Source: Macrophomina tecta
Taxonomy: Eukaryota > Ascomycota > Dothideomycetes > Botryosphaeriales > Botryosphaeriaceae
Direction of reading: 5' to 3'
NCBI GenBank assembly: GCA_024180945.1
Contig: JAKSGN010000006.1
Span: 3,348,001 to 3,412,000, forward strand
DNA length: 64,000 bases
The notes under the pieces were generated by a model, which worked only from the letters and a program-made list of their open reading frames with translations, was not told where the DNA came from and made no database searches. How positions within the stretch are numbered: position 1 is the stretch's first letter; each line of letters begins with the position of its first letter. Of this stretch, positions 46,946 to 56,984 are shown piece by piece. The translations under genes and the position numbers were made by a program.

Positions 46946-48289
46946 GCGCCTCACCCGTCCATCCGTCCCACCACGTGTATGTACTAGGATGAACTATTTA
47001 TTCATTCATTGGATGGATTGGTCTGGCCCACAAGACCATGATCAACTTCATCTTCTTCCATCTGTGCCGAAAATTGTGGGGGGGCTTCTCCACAGGAGCC
47101 AAGGGATAGACGTATGTTGTTGCCTGATAAGCATCATACATACCAGGTAATGGTTTCCTCTGGGTCTCAGACCGGCATAGTCCAGACCGTAACCAGCTCA
47201 GATCGACATGCCAGCTAGCCTTGGCTGAGGCTTAGAGGATGACGACGCGCGGCTGGTCAGACGCATCGAGAGGAAACGATTGGGCAGTTTAGGCTTGCAA
47301 GATGCGAAGCATCGCCCCCTGAGCTTAATTTGGCCGAGGCCTGCAAGGGCTTTTAGAAGTTCCGGTATGCATACAACGAAAACGGGATCCGAACTAATAC
47401 GAGGATAAGATGTCGAATGTATGGAACTATGGCCTTTACCGGTATCTGAACTTCTATGAACACTTTGAGCATTAGATAGGAGGAAAGTGGTAGCCCGTGT
47501 ATATGGTAGTGCGCATATCCGCTTTCGTGAGCCTTGGTTGTGCCTCGTTAACCTAAGACTTCGCTTCTAAAGTTCAAGATCTACGGAGCAACGGCCGGGC
47601 GTAACAGCATCTGCTTAGAGACTACTTCGGACTCGAAGAGAAACTGCGAATGAGTCAACATATTGGGATTTTCTATTTGGCGCCCATTGAGCAGTGATAT
47701 GACAGGGTGTTGACTGTGTCGACTTAAATCTTAGCGTTCTTCAACCACACTAGAAGGCAACGGCGCCATGCGATATATCGCCGAGATTGCGATTGGGATA
47801 CATCCGCCATGATTCAATATGCTGAATACTCATTTGAAGAAGCAGCTCTCTTTGAGTGGTGATAAGCATGGCGAATCGTATTTGGCCTTAAGGAAGTAAA
47901 AACAAGTGCTAATTACAACAGAAAAATTCATGATGGCAACGAAGCTCCTTGGGCAATTTGGAGCAACATCATACTCACAGCATCAAGCTTGACACTGGAG
48001 GAAGACGGGATAGTTCCCGGAGAAGGCTGGTGCTGTGGGAAGACCGTAGCACCAAGAGACGTACATGCAAAGGTATACAGGATAGATAGTGTCGACCCCC
48101 TGTAAGCTGACAGATAGAAATCCGGCAAATGACCGCTATACCACTGATGATGGTGATGATGATGATTCATACATCCCGTCAGCCTTACCAGACCATAGGG
48201 ATAAGGAACGGTATTCTACGCCAAGCTACACTGGGACCCGTTTCATTCGAGGCCCAGCACCCTGTATGTAAAGAAACTGATGGAATTTG
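46946..48289. other. Gene-poor region, no feature recognised
   Basis: About 1.3 kb without protein-like frames longer than 80 codons. Probably degenerate repeat DNA flanking the transposase relic. Confidence 0.4.
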
Positions 48290-49078
48290 GCCGTGAGTGC
48301 TCCCGTACTTCAGGGAGCTCCGGGAAGAAGCTCCTGATCAGTGTCTCCGAGATCTCCTCGCAGGATTCCGCGTAGCTATCCTGTTGTTGAGGACCTGCAA
48401 TGATACTTGGCCGCTTTCCAGATGTTGGGTAGCTTTGCGAGAAGGCTCTTCCAGCATCTTCGCCTCTGGCGCCTCATGGTATCGTGGAATCTCTTCGAAG
48501 CGCCTCTTTCAGGATCTGATCAACCGCGCCTGTGATTTGGCGTCGGGCTCAAACCTCGACGCTGGTCGATCTTATGCTTAATAAGATCCGTTTGAGATAC
48601 AAAACCGTCCTGATTTCCCGGCATTTTCGCCGACCATGGTCCTTCGGAGTCGGAGAGAGGAGTGAGAGCGCGGTGCTTTATATCGAGCTTCGAAATCGCG
48701 GCCTTTGGATGGAATGGAATTAATTCAGAGCCTCGGAAGCCACCGCGGGTTTAATCCGGAGTAATTCAAGCGTCAAAAGTGGCCCGAAACGCTGGTAGAT
48801 ATTCGAGTTTGGTGATATGGTTGATGTAGTAGCGTATGAGCTCTTTTACCTGCTTGCCGTACGCCTTCTTCAAGGGCGCAAAACAGCCCACATCGAGAGG
48901 CTGTAAAACGTGCGACGGATGCGCAGGCATGCAATGAGTTATGTTGTTGTCCCCTCTACGAAATTAATTGAATTTAGCTGTGTCGTGGCTTCCATGGCCG
49001 TCCAGCATCAGTAGAAGTCGTGATCCCTGAGTCTTCTCCTTCGGGTGCTTATCGAAGTGCTTCATCCACTTAATTGGC
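48290..49078 (-). pseudogene. Relic of a Fot1/pogo-type (DDE_1) transposase
   Basis: Reading down from about 49078: 'APIKWMKHFDKHPKEKTQGS', 'LLLMLDGHGSHDTAKFN', a TAA stop (48964-48966), 'PAHPSHVLQPLDVGCFAPLK', 'KAYGKQVKELIRYYINHITK', two stops, then 'HPKAAISKLDIKHRALTPLS' and 'DGFVSQTDLIKHKID'. The middle and last catalytic Asp positions (DGHGSH and QPLDVG) are kept, so this is clearly the C-terminal half of a pogo/Fot1 transposase. At its upstream edge it abuts a truncated CDF transporter on the other strand. CAA to TAA at the first stop fits RIP-like mutation. No terminal repeats found. Confidence 0.8.
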
Positions 49079-49845
49079 GCAAGGTCGACGCACGCAAGTT
49101 CCCCGCCGACAAGGCCCGCATCTCGGCCGCGGGCAACATCGTCTTCGCCTTCCTCATGTGCGCCGTCTCGCTCATCCTGATCATCATGTGCGCCCGCGAG
49201 CTGGCCGCCGACCAGGAGCAGAAGGTTAACGCCTTCCACCTACCCGCCGACATCGCCGTCGGCGTGGCCTTCAGCACTAAGCTAGCCTTATTCCTGTACT
49301 GCTGGGCCCTGAAGGACATCTACTACTAGGTATATATACTGTGGGAGGACTACTGCTATAACTTCTTCACCAACGGCTTCGGCATCCTGACTTCGTCGGT
49401 GGCAGCAAGCTGCGGTGGTACATCGATTCCATCGGCGCTACTATCCTGTCTTGCCTGATTGCTTTCCTGTGGAGCAGGATCATGTACGAGGAGTCTTGGT
49501 AACTAATTAGCGTGAGTGCGGACGTGACGACTCAGCAGCACATGACCTATGTCGGCGGGTACCCCCTATCCTAGTCTATGGATAACCAGTGACTAACAAC
49601 TGGCGGCAGCGATGGCACACTCCGATCTCGTCCTTAAAGTGGATACCGTCCGTGCCTACCACTCGGGCCCGCGCCTGGTGGCCGAGGTTGATATCGTCAT
49701 GGACAAGAACCTCAGCCTCGCCGAGAGTCATGACTGCGCCGAGGCCTTGCAGATCAAAATCGGGCAGCTCCTTAACGTTGAGAGAGCCTTTGTGCACGTG
49801 GACTCTGAGACCACGCACAAACCGGTGAGTGCTTTGATGTCCTGA
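49079..49845 (+). pseudogene. Truncated cation diffusion facilitator (CDF) metal transporter
   Basis: The frame starts abruptly inside the family: 'KFPADKARISAAGNIVFAFL' and 'SLILIIMCARELAADQEQ', then 'FHLPADIAVGVAFSTKLALF' and 'LYCWALKDIYY', a stop (TAG, 49327-49329), 'FTNGFGILTS', 'SIGATILSCLIAFLWS' and, after a surviving intron (about 49560-49609 with CTAAC branch), the cytoplasmic CDF domain 'DTVRAYHSGPRLVAEVDIV', 'SLAESHDCAEALQIK' and 'VERAFVHVDSETTHKP'. The first one or two membrane helices are missing, cut off at the Fot1 relic. Fungal relatives move manganese, zinc or iron; which applies here is unknown. Stops and frame changes make it a pseudogene. Confidence 0.8.
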
Positions 49846-50252
49846 TCTGTATTGCGAAACACTCATGCGCGAGAAAGGAACATTCCCTCAAGACACACTT
49901 GTAGGTGTTCGTTATACCTTGGATTACGATTATAGCAAATAGAGACCTGGCACCAGCAATAGAGATATGGTCAGAAATACCTAACGACTTGACGAAACAT
50001 TGGTAGTCCTGTATTGCAAGGGTATCTGGCGGCCCGTGAGACTTTAAACACCCGCGCACCGTCTCCCCTTCATGATGATGATACGAATCGAACGAATGGA
50101 CCGTGCAGAGTTGTACCCACGAAAAGAGATAGATGGTTCAGCTCAATTATAGAGTAACGGTCTTGATCAGGTAAAGAGCGCTTGGCATTTGAGTTTCCTA
50201 AACTCTGAATTGATGCTAGTAGAGTCACAAAAGGTGATAGCCATTGCAATAC
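49846..50252. other. Intergenic, no feature recognised
   Basis: About 400 bases between the CDF relic and the 3' end of the PAP2 gene. Nothing seen. Confidence 0.4.
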
Positions 50253-51551
50253 TCAAGACCGCGAACTCCCCAAGATATGCCTGACGCTCGTCTGGCCTTC
50301 AGAGGTGAAGGTGGAGTTCGAAACCAGTTCGATCTCATCGGGCCCGCGGTTGGGATGGTGCACACTATCACCTCTCTCCACATCCTCCTGGATGGCTTTT
50401 CCCTTGTCCTGAGCGCCACTTCGCGATTTCGGTTGATGGTACGTGCCGGTTCCGATTGCGATGCCGAACGCCCTGTCGTTGCTCCGCGAACCCCATGCCC
50501 ACCCCGCACCACGCCGGATGGGCATGTGATAACAGCGGAAAGCGAACCAGGCGCAGACGGCGCCCTCGAGAGAACTGAAGAGCACGTCGAAGCCGTGGTG
50601 CTTGTAGTCCGTGTACCGGGTGGAGGCGATGTAGATGGCTGCCCCGATAGGAACAAAAACGAGGACGAATAGGTGGAGCGGAGGCGCTGCTGCTTGGCTG
50701 CGAGGGCTCGTCCTTGGTGCTGAGTGCTGGGGCGCGCTCTCTTGGAAGGGGGCCGGAGCGAGGAAGGGGATCGTGACGGAGAATTTGGCGGCCAGAATCA
50801 GACTCAAATAGACCAGGCTGGCGAAGGCAACTGCGAAAGAAGTATTCATGGTCAGCGATGTACCTCGTAATTGGCGTTGTGGGTCCATCTTTCACTTGTG
50901 CAGTGTCCGCTTGGGAAGCTCCTGAATCCGTCATCGAATTCGGCCTTGCCGACTCCGCCTCCGTCTTTGCTGTTGCAAATCTCCCAAGTGACGTGGACAG
51001 ACGTGCCCTCCAGGAGCTCGCTGCTGTAGCCTCCCACAATGTATTGTGGCATGCGCGAGACGTCCGGGTTGCATCGGTCGAGAAAGTCTGGACGAGGCTT
51101 CCCAAAAAGGTTCTTCATGCTCTGCGTGAGGAAGAAGGAGAGCACCGCCGAAAAGGCCAGGCCCAACAAGCCCGTGAACAATTCCCACAGTTTTCGGCGC
51201 CACTGCAGCGGCGGGGACGGTGGTGCTCCATCGCTCGCGGGCCGTGAGACGAACGCAAGGCAGACGATCGCTATGATTATCGCAGGCGCTACAACGGCGG
51301 CGAGGAACACCGTCGAGACCGAGATGGTGTCGGGGCCGTATGGGAATGAGATGGATGGATCCGTGAGAGAAAAGGCACGTCTCATGGGCGATATGACGGA
51401 AAAGATGCCGCCGATAATGGCAAAGGCACTACTCGCATTGTTTCAAGATGGTCAGCACTCGCCCACGCATATGCCTGACCGTGTTCCTGCCTTACAGGAG
51501 CACAAGACAGTCGAGAACATAGGAGACCGTGAGTCTATTGAGGAATTGCAT
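50253..51551 (-). CDS. PAP2-family lipid phosphate phosphatase
   Basis: Integral membrane phosphatase acting on diacylglycerol pyrophosphate or phosphatidate. Start at 51551; exons 51551-51496, 51431-50896 and 50830-50253, in phase, 389 residues. The three PAP2 motifs are present: 'KNLFGKPRP' (KX6RP), 'FPSGH' followed across intron 2 by 'CTIAFASLVYLSLILA', and 'STRYTDYKHHGFDV' (the usual Ser-Arg becomes Thr-Arg, His and Asp kept). About six membrane helices are visible; the C-terminal tail is hydrophilic. It is the only clearly intact gene in the decayed 39-58 kb region. Similar in layout to Dpp1/Lpp1. Confidence 0.9.
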
Positions 51552-52860
51552 GTTTGCCGTTCTCTGGACTGTGGTATCGGCTGTTGACGGCGTAGAGTAA
51601 AGCCCAGGGCGGTTAAGAGAAGCTTTCTATATATCTTCGAGAGGGGAAGCCGAGAGGGAAAAGCACGAGGCTTGCCTCCGCTGATTCCCTGCCTCCCTAT
51701 TCGTCAATCCAAACATTGGGCTAGCAGCGCCCTGAACAGCGCATGACGCGTCCAACATATTCTCCGACCTACACAGCCACTCGTGTTGCATTCCAGGAGG
51801 TGGGTGGCCTGCAAGCGGACTCGTGAAAGATTCTGGTAAGTTAGCCTCTGGTAAGATTGCACGCCATCCACGTGCCTCTAAGCGACTTTTGGAGGTGGGG
51901 CTGATTCTAACGCAGCAACTAAGCTTTCTTCTTACCTTCCTCTCTATCAGTGGAGGTTTAGACTTAGCTAGAGCTTGACCCCTTTTAGCTTTCCTCGGCT
52001 TCGCAACTACAAATGCGAAAACCGAGATTCCAGCCACTCAAAGGCCAGACGTAAGCGAGGAAGATACCGAAGCAAGTGTTGCTATTTCCTTCGCCCCTGA
52101 ATGAGCGCTTTATCTCCGGTGGGATGGCCGCTCACACGAGATTGGCATTCATGACGTTTTCGAGTGACGGTCTAGGTTTTTTATACACTTGGAAATGCTC
52201 CGCTCCGGCTCAGAGAGGCCAATGACGGCTGCAGCCGGCTTCTTGGGATAAAAAGTATGCCGGCAAGATACTAGATAAACATGCAGCAACATCTCATACC
52301 CACTACAATGTATTGACCACCGCTGTTGGGCTAGGCATCGGTACTCGGACAGCAGTCTTCCTCGTTAATCGCGCTTTTTAATTAGATGGTCTTCTCACTG
52401 ATATGGCAAATGAGGAGTCTGCACGCGCCCGAAAGCTTGAGGCCTACTGCCAGAGGAGTGTCGCCTTAGTAGTGTTCAAAACACGAAAGATCTACGAATG
52501 ATGCGGGCCTGAAAGAGGGTGCAACTTCGCTGGCATGCAACCGCGCTACGTGGCATGAATTACACAAATGGAACTCGTCAGATAGCATCCTAAGTGTTTG
52601 CGAGGGATTCTGGGATGCGCGGCCGATCAAGCTTCATTGCCTCTACGGATGTTTCTCAACTCGCTAAATCCCTGTACCTCTCTCAGTCCGTAAGGCAAGC
52701 TTCAACATTGAGAATGTACTCTCCACTCATGGGCGACGAACCCCAATCATGTGGGACTCGGCGCGTATGGCGGGATACCGTACGGATTCCTGGCTGAGTA
52801 AGGATCCATCTCCTAACCATTCAGGCATCATTCCAAGCTGAATATACATAGGGATTATTG
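51552..52860. other. Gene-poor region, no feature recognised
   Basis: About 1.3 kb upstream of the PAP2 gene. A minus-strand frame at 51627-52037 (136 codons) has no family features. Likely promoter plus degenerate sequence. Confidence 0.4.
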
Positions 52861-53915
52861 TGGCGAGGCGGCAAACTCGGCAGACCAACGCGGGTACTGC
52901 AGATTAGCTTCGCCTGTCTACTTCTGAGTGGCGCCGTCTTATACGCGTGTGGAGCAACTCAAGGTCTTGGATAGGCAGGAGCTGACATCTGTTCTTGGTT
53001 GCTTAATTCCTTCATCATTTGGATGGCAATTGATCCGTTTGACATTCTATTTACTTCATCCCCCATGAATAGGGGAACATCAGAGGCTGTGGATAACGTT
53101 TACTCGGCGAACTACTTCAAAAACGTACTGCCTATGCCTTGCCGTTGCCACAACGACTATTGGCGAACCACTCCATTCTTTGCTGCACTAGGAAGCGGAT
53201 GTGAGAGTGTCGAGGCCGACGTATAGCTAAGGCAAGGTGAACTCTACGTCGGGCACACGAGTCTTAACTTGACGGAAGAAAACACGCTGTCGAACCTTTA
53301 CATCGATCTACTTAAGCTGATCCTCCACGATATGAACACGGGCAACACAACTATTACCACTAAAACGTCGGGTTTCTTCTATATTTCCCCTTCCCAAGCA
53401 CTCACTCTTGTCATCGACTTCAAGGCCGCGGGCGAGGAGACTCTGGCAGCTGTCCAGGCACAGCTGCAGCTGCTGCGCGAGGGCGGCTGGCTCAGCCCCT
53501 GACCATCGTCGCCTCTGGCAACGCGCCCTCCCACGGCCTCACCACCAACGCGACGTACCATGACATCTTCTTCGACACGCCGCTCGCCGCGCTGGCGGAC
53601 CCTTCCGACTCTCCGACTGCTTTCGTCTCGAGCGACGGCAAGTATATGGCCGAGTACAACCCGTCCAACTCGCATCTCGCGAGCGTGAAGTTCAGCAAGG
53701 CTGGGGGACCGTTGAGGAATGGGAGGCTGAGCGCGTAGCGGGTTCATGCATTGCAAGGGCAGATACTGACAGCAAAGCAGAGGGGCTTGGTACCGAGATA
53801 CTGGGGGACGCCGAGGTGGCCGAGGAGCCTGAGGGATGAGATATAGGCGATGAGATATAGGCGATGTTGGTAAGGGAGGAGACTGGATAGTTGAGCGTAG
53901 ATGATTTAAGGGCAG
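52861..53915 (+). pseudogene. aim6: Relic of an AIM6-like PLC/GDPD-type phosphodiesterase
   Basis: In frame from 52861: a membrane anchor ('VLQISFACLLLSGAVLYACG'), a TAG stop (52972-52974), 'LPMPCRCHNDYWRTTPFF' and 'GCESVEADV', TAG at 53224-53226 where the family has Trp, 'GELYVGHTSLNLTEENTLSN', 'QALTLVIDFKAAGEETLAAV'. After a frame change at about 53500 come 'PLTIVASGNAPSHGLTTNAT' and 'SHLASVKFSKAGG', then 'RGLVPRYWGTPRWPRSLRDE' and 'LSVDDLRAV'. A 14-base tandem duplication (53835-53862) adds another frameshift. Two TGG to TAG changes fit CpA mutation on the other strand. The family (altered inheritance of mitochondria 6) has an unknown substrate. Clearly non-functional. Confidence 0.8.
53835..53862. 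repeat. 14-base tandem duplication
   Basis: GATGAGATATAGGC occurs twice in direct succession (53835-53848, 53849-53862) inside the AIM6-like relic and shifts its frame. Each copy contains the in-frame TAG that replaces a conserved Trp, so the stop existed before the duplication. Confidence 0.85.
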
Positions 53916-55229
53916 TGAGGAAGGGTAATTGGGGCCTTTGGCCGCAGGATGGCACTGTGAGGAGTTGAATTGGTTCTCAGAGGCGGTTGGGTTCGCTTCT
54001 GACTTCTTGAACAGAGTATAAAAATATCTTTTTGCGAATTCCAACGCTCGATGCATGTGCCAGACAGTTCAAGGGGAAGTGCCATGGTCGGATGTAGTAT
54101 GATTGCAATAACAGGCGCGAACGCGCAGGACGTAGGTGCTCAGGACGACTGATCACACTTGCGTCCGAACGAATGGTTCAGCTTCCTGTACCTCTTGGAC
54201 CGACCCGATAGCAAGGCGCGTGACATGCACGAGAGGCACCTCTCGAAAGCGAGGTAACTGGGAAGCCACGATACATGGATGAATAGCCTATTTAGAATTC
54301 TGTTGTATTGCATGCGGGATTGAGGCGGTTGGGGCGGGGTGGGTCGCCCTCTGAGCTTCCTCGCACACCACACCAGGGCTGGTTGCCTCGTCCACTATCA
54401 TCGCACAAAGGCCTTTCTCGGACCATCCAAGGATCTCTTTCGCCCCGGAATAAGGCGCCGAGCTAGGTGAGCCCGCCCGACCATTTTTTCCCTGCTGCGT
54501 TGAGTCCACGCTCCACCACCGAACCATTATCACTCCTCCCTCTACACTTCCCTGATATCCTACGCTGTGCCGATCCGGCCTAATTGTTGCTGCGTACTTT
54601 TCATCCATACGAGTCACCAAGTCATGTCCGACTCTTCGTTGCAATTGATATCGCACAGCGACCAGCCAAGCCGCGGCTCGGACCAGACGGACTCGTAGTC
54701 ACGGCAGCTTCTGAGGACCGAGAATGCTCTCACAAGTCTCCTCCACGCCCCAAGCCAATTGCAAGCTCATGGTACCAGGAGTAATGCCAACAAAATTCTC
54801 GATAGGCCACTCCAGACCCGCACTGAGAGCGAGGAGCAAACGTCATATGAAGCCATCGAGGACCATAAGGAGCATGACACTGATAAAGACAAGGCAGATA
54901 GTTCAGCTAATTTCACTCTTCTCCGAGTTCAGGTTCACAAACCGTAGATGTCCGCCGTAGCCAGTCTTACAAGTAAGCTTCTTCTCTACCATTGCGAGTT
55001 ATTGGGCCCGGTTTTAATCCGTGTAGAGACTGCAGTACAATGAGTACACTTCTCTGGAGAATATCACCGACAGGGCATCTCGTTTGGAATGCTTGCGGTC
55101 TGTAACAAAAAAAAAAAAAAAAAAAAAAGGAACGAGCATCGTCCAGAGGGCTTGAGGAATCGATTCCAAAGAGACCCTGCCACATTTTCCAACAGGGCTA
55201 CGAGCAAGAAGAGACCGGCAGCCCGAGCC
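53916..55229. other. Degenerate region with a 22-base A tract
   Basis: About 1.3 kb. A minus-strand run from about 54960 to 54300 gives hydrophobic and Trp-containing fragments that may be a decayed membrane protein, but no family was recognised. A run of A occupies 55107-55128. Confidence 0.35.
55107..55128. repeat. A(22) homopolymer
   Basis: Run of 22 A just upstream of the SreA-like relic, near the point where its first zinc finger should be. Confidence 0.9.
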
Positions 55230-55803
55230 AGGCATGCTCACGCACTCTGAGAAAAATCCCGGGTCCGATATAGCTGGCTTGCCGGCACTGGGTGCTTGCC
55301 CTGGCGGCGGTCGTTGCAACGGTGCGGGCGGCAAACAGGATTTCATAGGCTGCTCTGCCTACGACAATCGCGTTCGAAGCACCACAGTGCGCGATCCATC
55401 TCCCGTCGATTGCGCTGATAGACAGCAGGAAGCGTCCACAGATGCTGTTGATACAAGCGGCATTGTCGCCTGCGCAAACTGTCGTGCTTCCGTGACAACA
55501 CTTTGGAGGCGTGACAAGACCGGACGCACGCTTTGCAATGCCGGCGAACTGCACTACAAGATGCATGGTGCCGATCGCCCCAGTCGGACGAGAAAGAAGG
55601 ATATCAGGCGATGCAGAAGAGTACCTCCTGCACCCCCGCAGAGCCGAAGATGAGCACTGTGCAGTGACAGGCGAAGAAGGCCAAGTTGGAGTTTAGAATA
55701 CAGGAGCTGCAGAGGAGAATACTTGATGTTCAGTCAGAAATTGAAAAGCTGGGCGGGGTCGAGGAAATGGGGAGAGAGGCAGAGGTGGGCGTGCCCATCT
55801 GAA
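55230..55803 (+). pseudogene. sreA: Relic of an SreA-like iron-regulatory GATA factor
   Basis: SreA/Urbs1 factors repress iron uptake when iron is plentiful. Their two GATA fingers flank a Cys-rich iron-sensing motif. Here 'ACPGGGRCNGAGG' (about 55294) and 'GCSAYDNRV' match that motif, and 'CANCRASVTTLWRRDKTGRT' then 'LCNAGELHYKMHGADRP' (55471-55590) match the second finger with the SreA spacing C-x2-C-x17-C-x2-C. The fourth zinc ligand is Gly instead of Cys. The first finger is absent. After a stop, a frame change restores a C-terminal coiled coil ('KAKLEFRIQELQRRILDVQ'). Loss of the first finger and of a ligand means it is not functional. Confidence 0.82.
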
Positions 55804-56096
55804 CAAATACGTGAACTGTTCAAACATCCATACGGCTTAGACACGCGGAGACAATCAGCCTTTTACATCAATGAACCCAAATTCTTCAAGGAACTTCCTA
55901 ATGACAGTACGCAACATTCTATTCCCAGAGAATCACATCCCATTAGCTTCCCTAGTGTAGTTTCAGCAGAACAAACGATAGAAAGGGTTAGGTGTGTCCC
56001 CACTCCCACTCCCACCCAGCCTTCGCAAATGAACCGATCACTTGGTCACCCAAAATCTGCTTTGCCGAAGCTGTCTACATGGTTCAGTCTGTTTTG
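55804..56096. other. Spacer between convergent SreA-like and FTR1 relics
   Basis: About 290 bases, no feature recognised. No multicopper ferroxidase relic, the usual partner of FTR1, is seen. Confidence 0.4.
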
Positions 56097-56984
56097 TCAA
56101 CCTCTGAGCTCCTTGACCTTGGTAGAGGGCTGTTCGCCAGCATCGTCCTTCCGGACAGATATTTCCATGATTCCATCCCATTCACGGCTTGAAGGGGAGT
56201 GCGCACTGGCGGAGTCATTACTTTCGGTCGCATTGCTCTTTAGCCCTTTGCCGCGTTGTTCACTGTAGCGCATCCAGACGAAAGCGACTATGACGACCAA
56301 CCGGTACAGATTGTAGGACAGCACGGAATCATACGTCGCCGAATTCTGCTAGCCCAGTATGACATTGAAGGTTCCCAGCCACCGCCGCCGTTCAGCTCCG
56401 GGTTGCAGCAATTCATATGCCACACTTTGCTGGATGTCGTAGGATCCTGGTCCAGAACCGGTCTCAGAGGCATGGCCACCGATGACCTTGTGCCAGGTGT
56501 TGTTTTCAAAGTACCGCACGGCTCTCGAGAGGAGCCCGGCCGCGACGAGGTACAGGAAGCGCGTCGAGATAATCAAGAAGATCTGCAGCTTCGCAGAATT
56601 GCCGCCACTGGAGGGCAAAATCACAAGCGGGAACGCGGTCACCGGCAGACCTAAGCTGACACCGCCGATGTAGACGACAGCCTCGAGTCCTTCCCGAAGG
56701 ACGGTGGTGAACGGCAAGAGGAACGTTGCGTACTTCACCGCCCATCTCTTGGAGCGCACGCGGTAGGTTTGAGTTGCCACACACAGCCTGCTTCGCGTCC
56801 AAAGCTCGGGTCTGTCCTGGAGCTTGTTCACACGAAGCAGGACTGCGCCCATGACAGAGATGATGCTCAATGCTATCAGACCGAACACGCCCTCCCAGAT
56901 ATTCTTGGTGTTTGCGAAGTGGTCCTTTCAGTAGCCGTAAAACGCACCAATCATGCCCGCACCGATACACACACAGAGAAATTC
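56097..56984 (-). pseudogene. ftr1: Truncated high-affinity iron permease FTR1
   Basis: FTR1 imports ferric iron across the plasma membrane with a ferroxidase. The relic begins at 'CIGAGMIGAFYGY' (second helix), has a TGA stop (56928-56930), 'VFGLIALSIISVMGAVLLRV', then 'LLPFTTVLREGLEAVVYIGG' with the second REGLE iron motif, 'KLQIFLIISTRFLYLVAAGL', 'VIGGHASETGSGPGSYDIQQ'. Two opposite frameshifts bracket 'VWHMNCCNPELNGGGGW'. A TAG (56349-56351) replaces the Trp of GWQNSA, after which 'SVLSYNLYRLVVIVAF' is still readable. About 15 codons are missing in the middle, and the first REGLE motif and N-terminus are gone. It abuts the end of the APH gene. Confidence 0.85.

Noticed and set aside
54300..54960. 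Possible decayed membrane protein on the minus strand
   Set aside because: Hydrophobic and Trp-containing fragments are suggestive, but no family could be named and stops are frequent.
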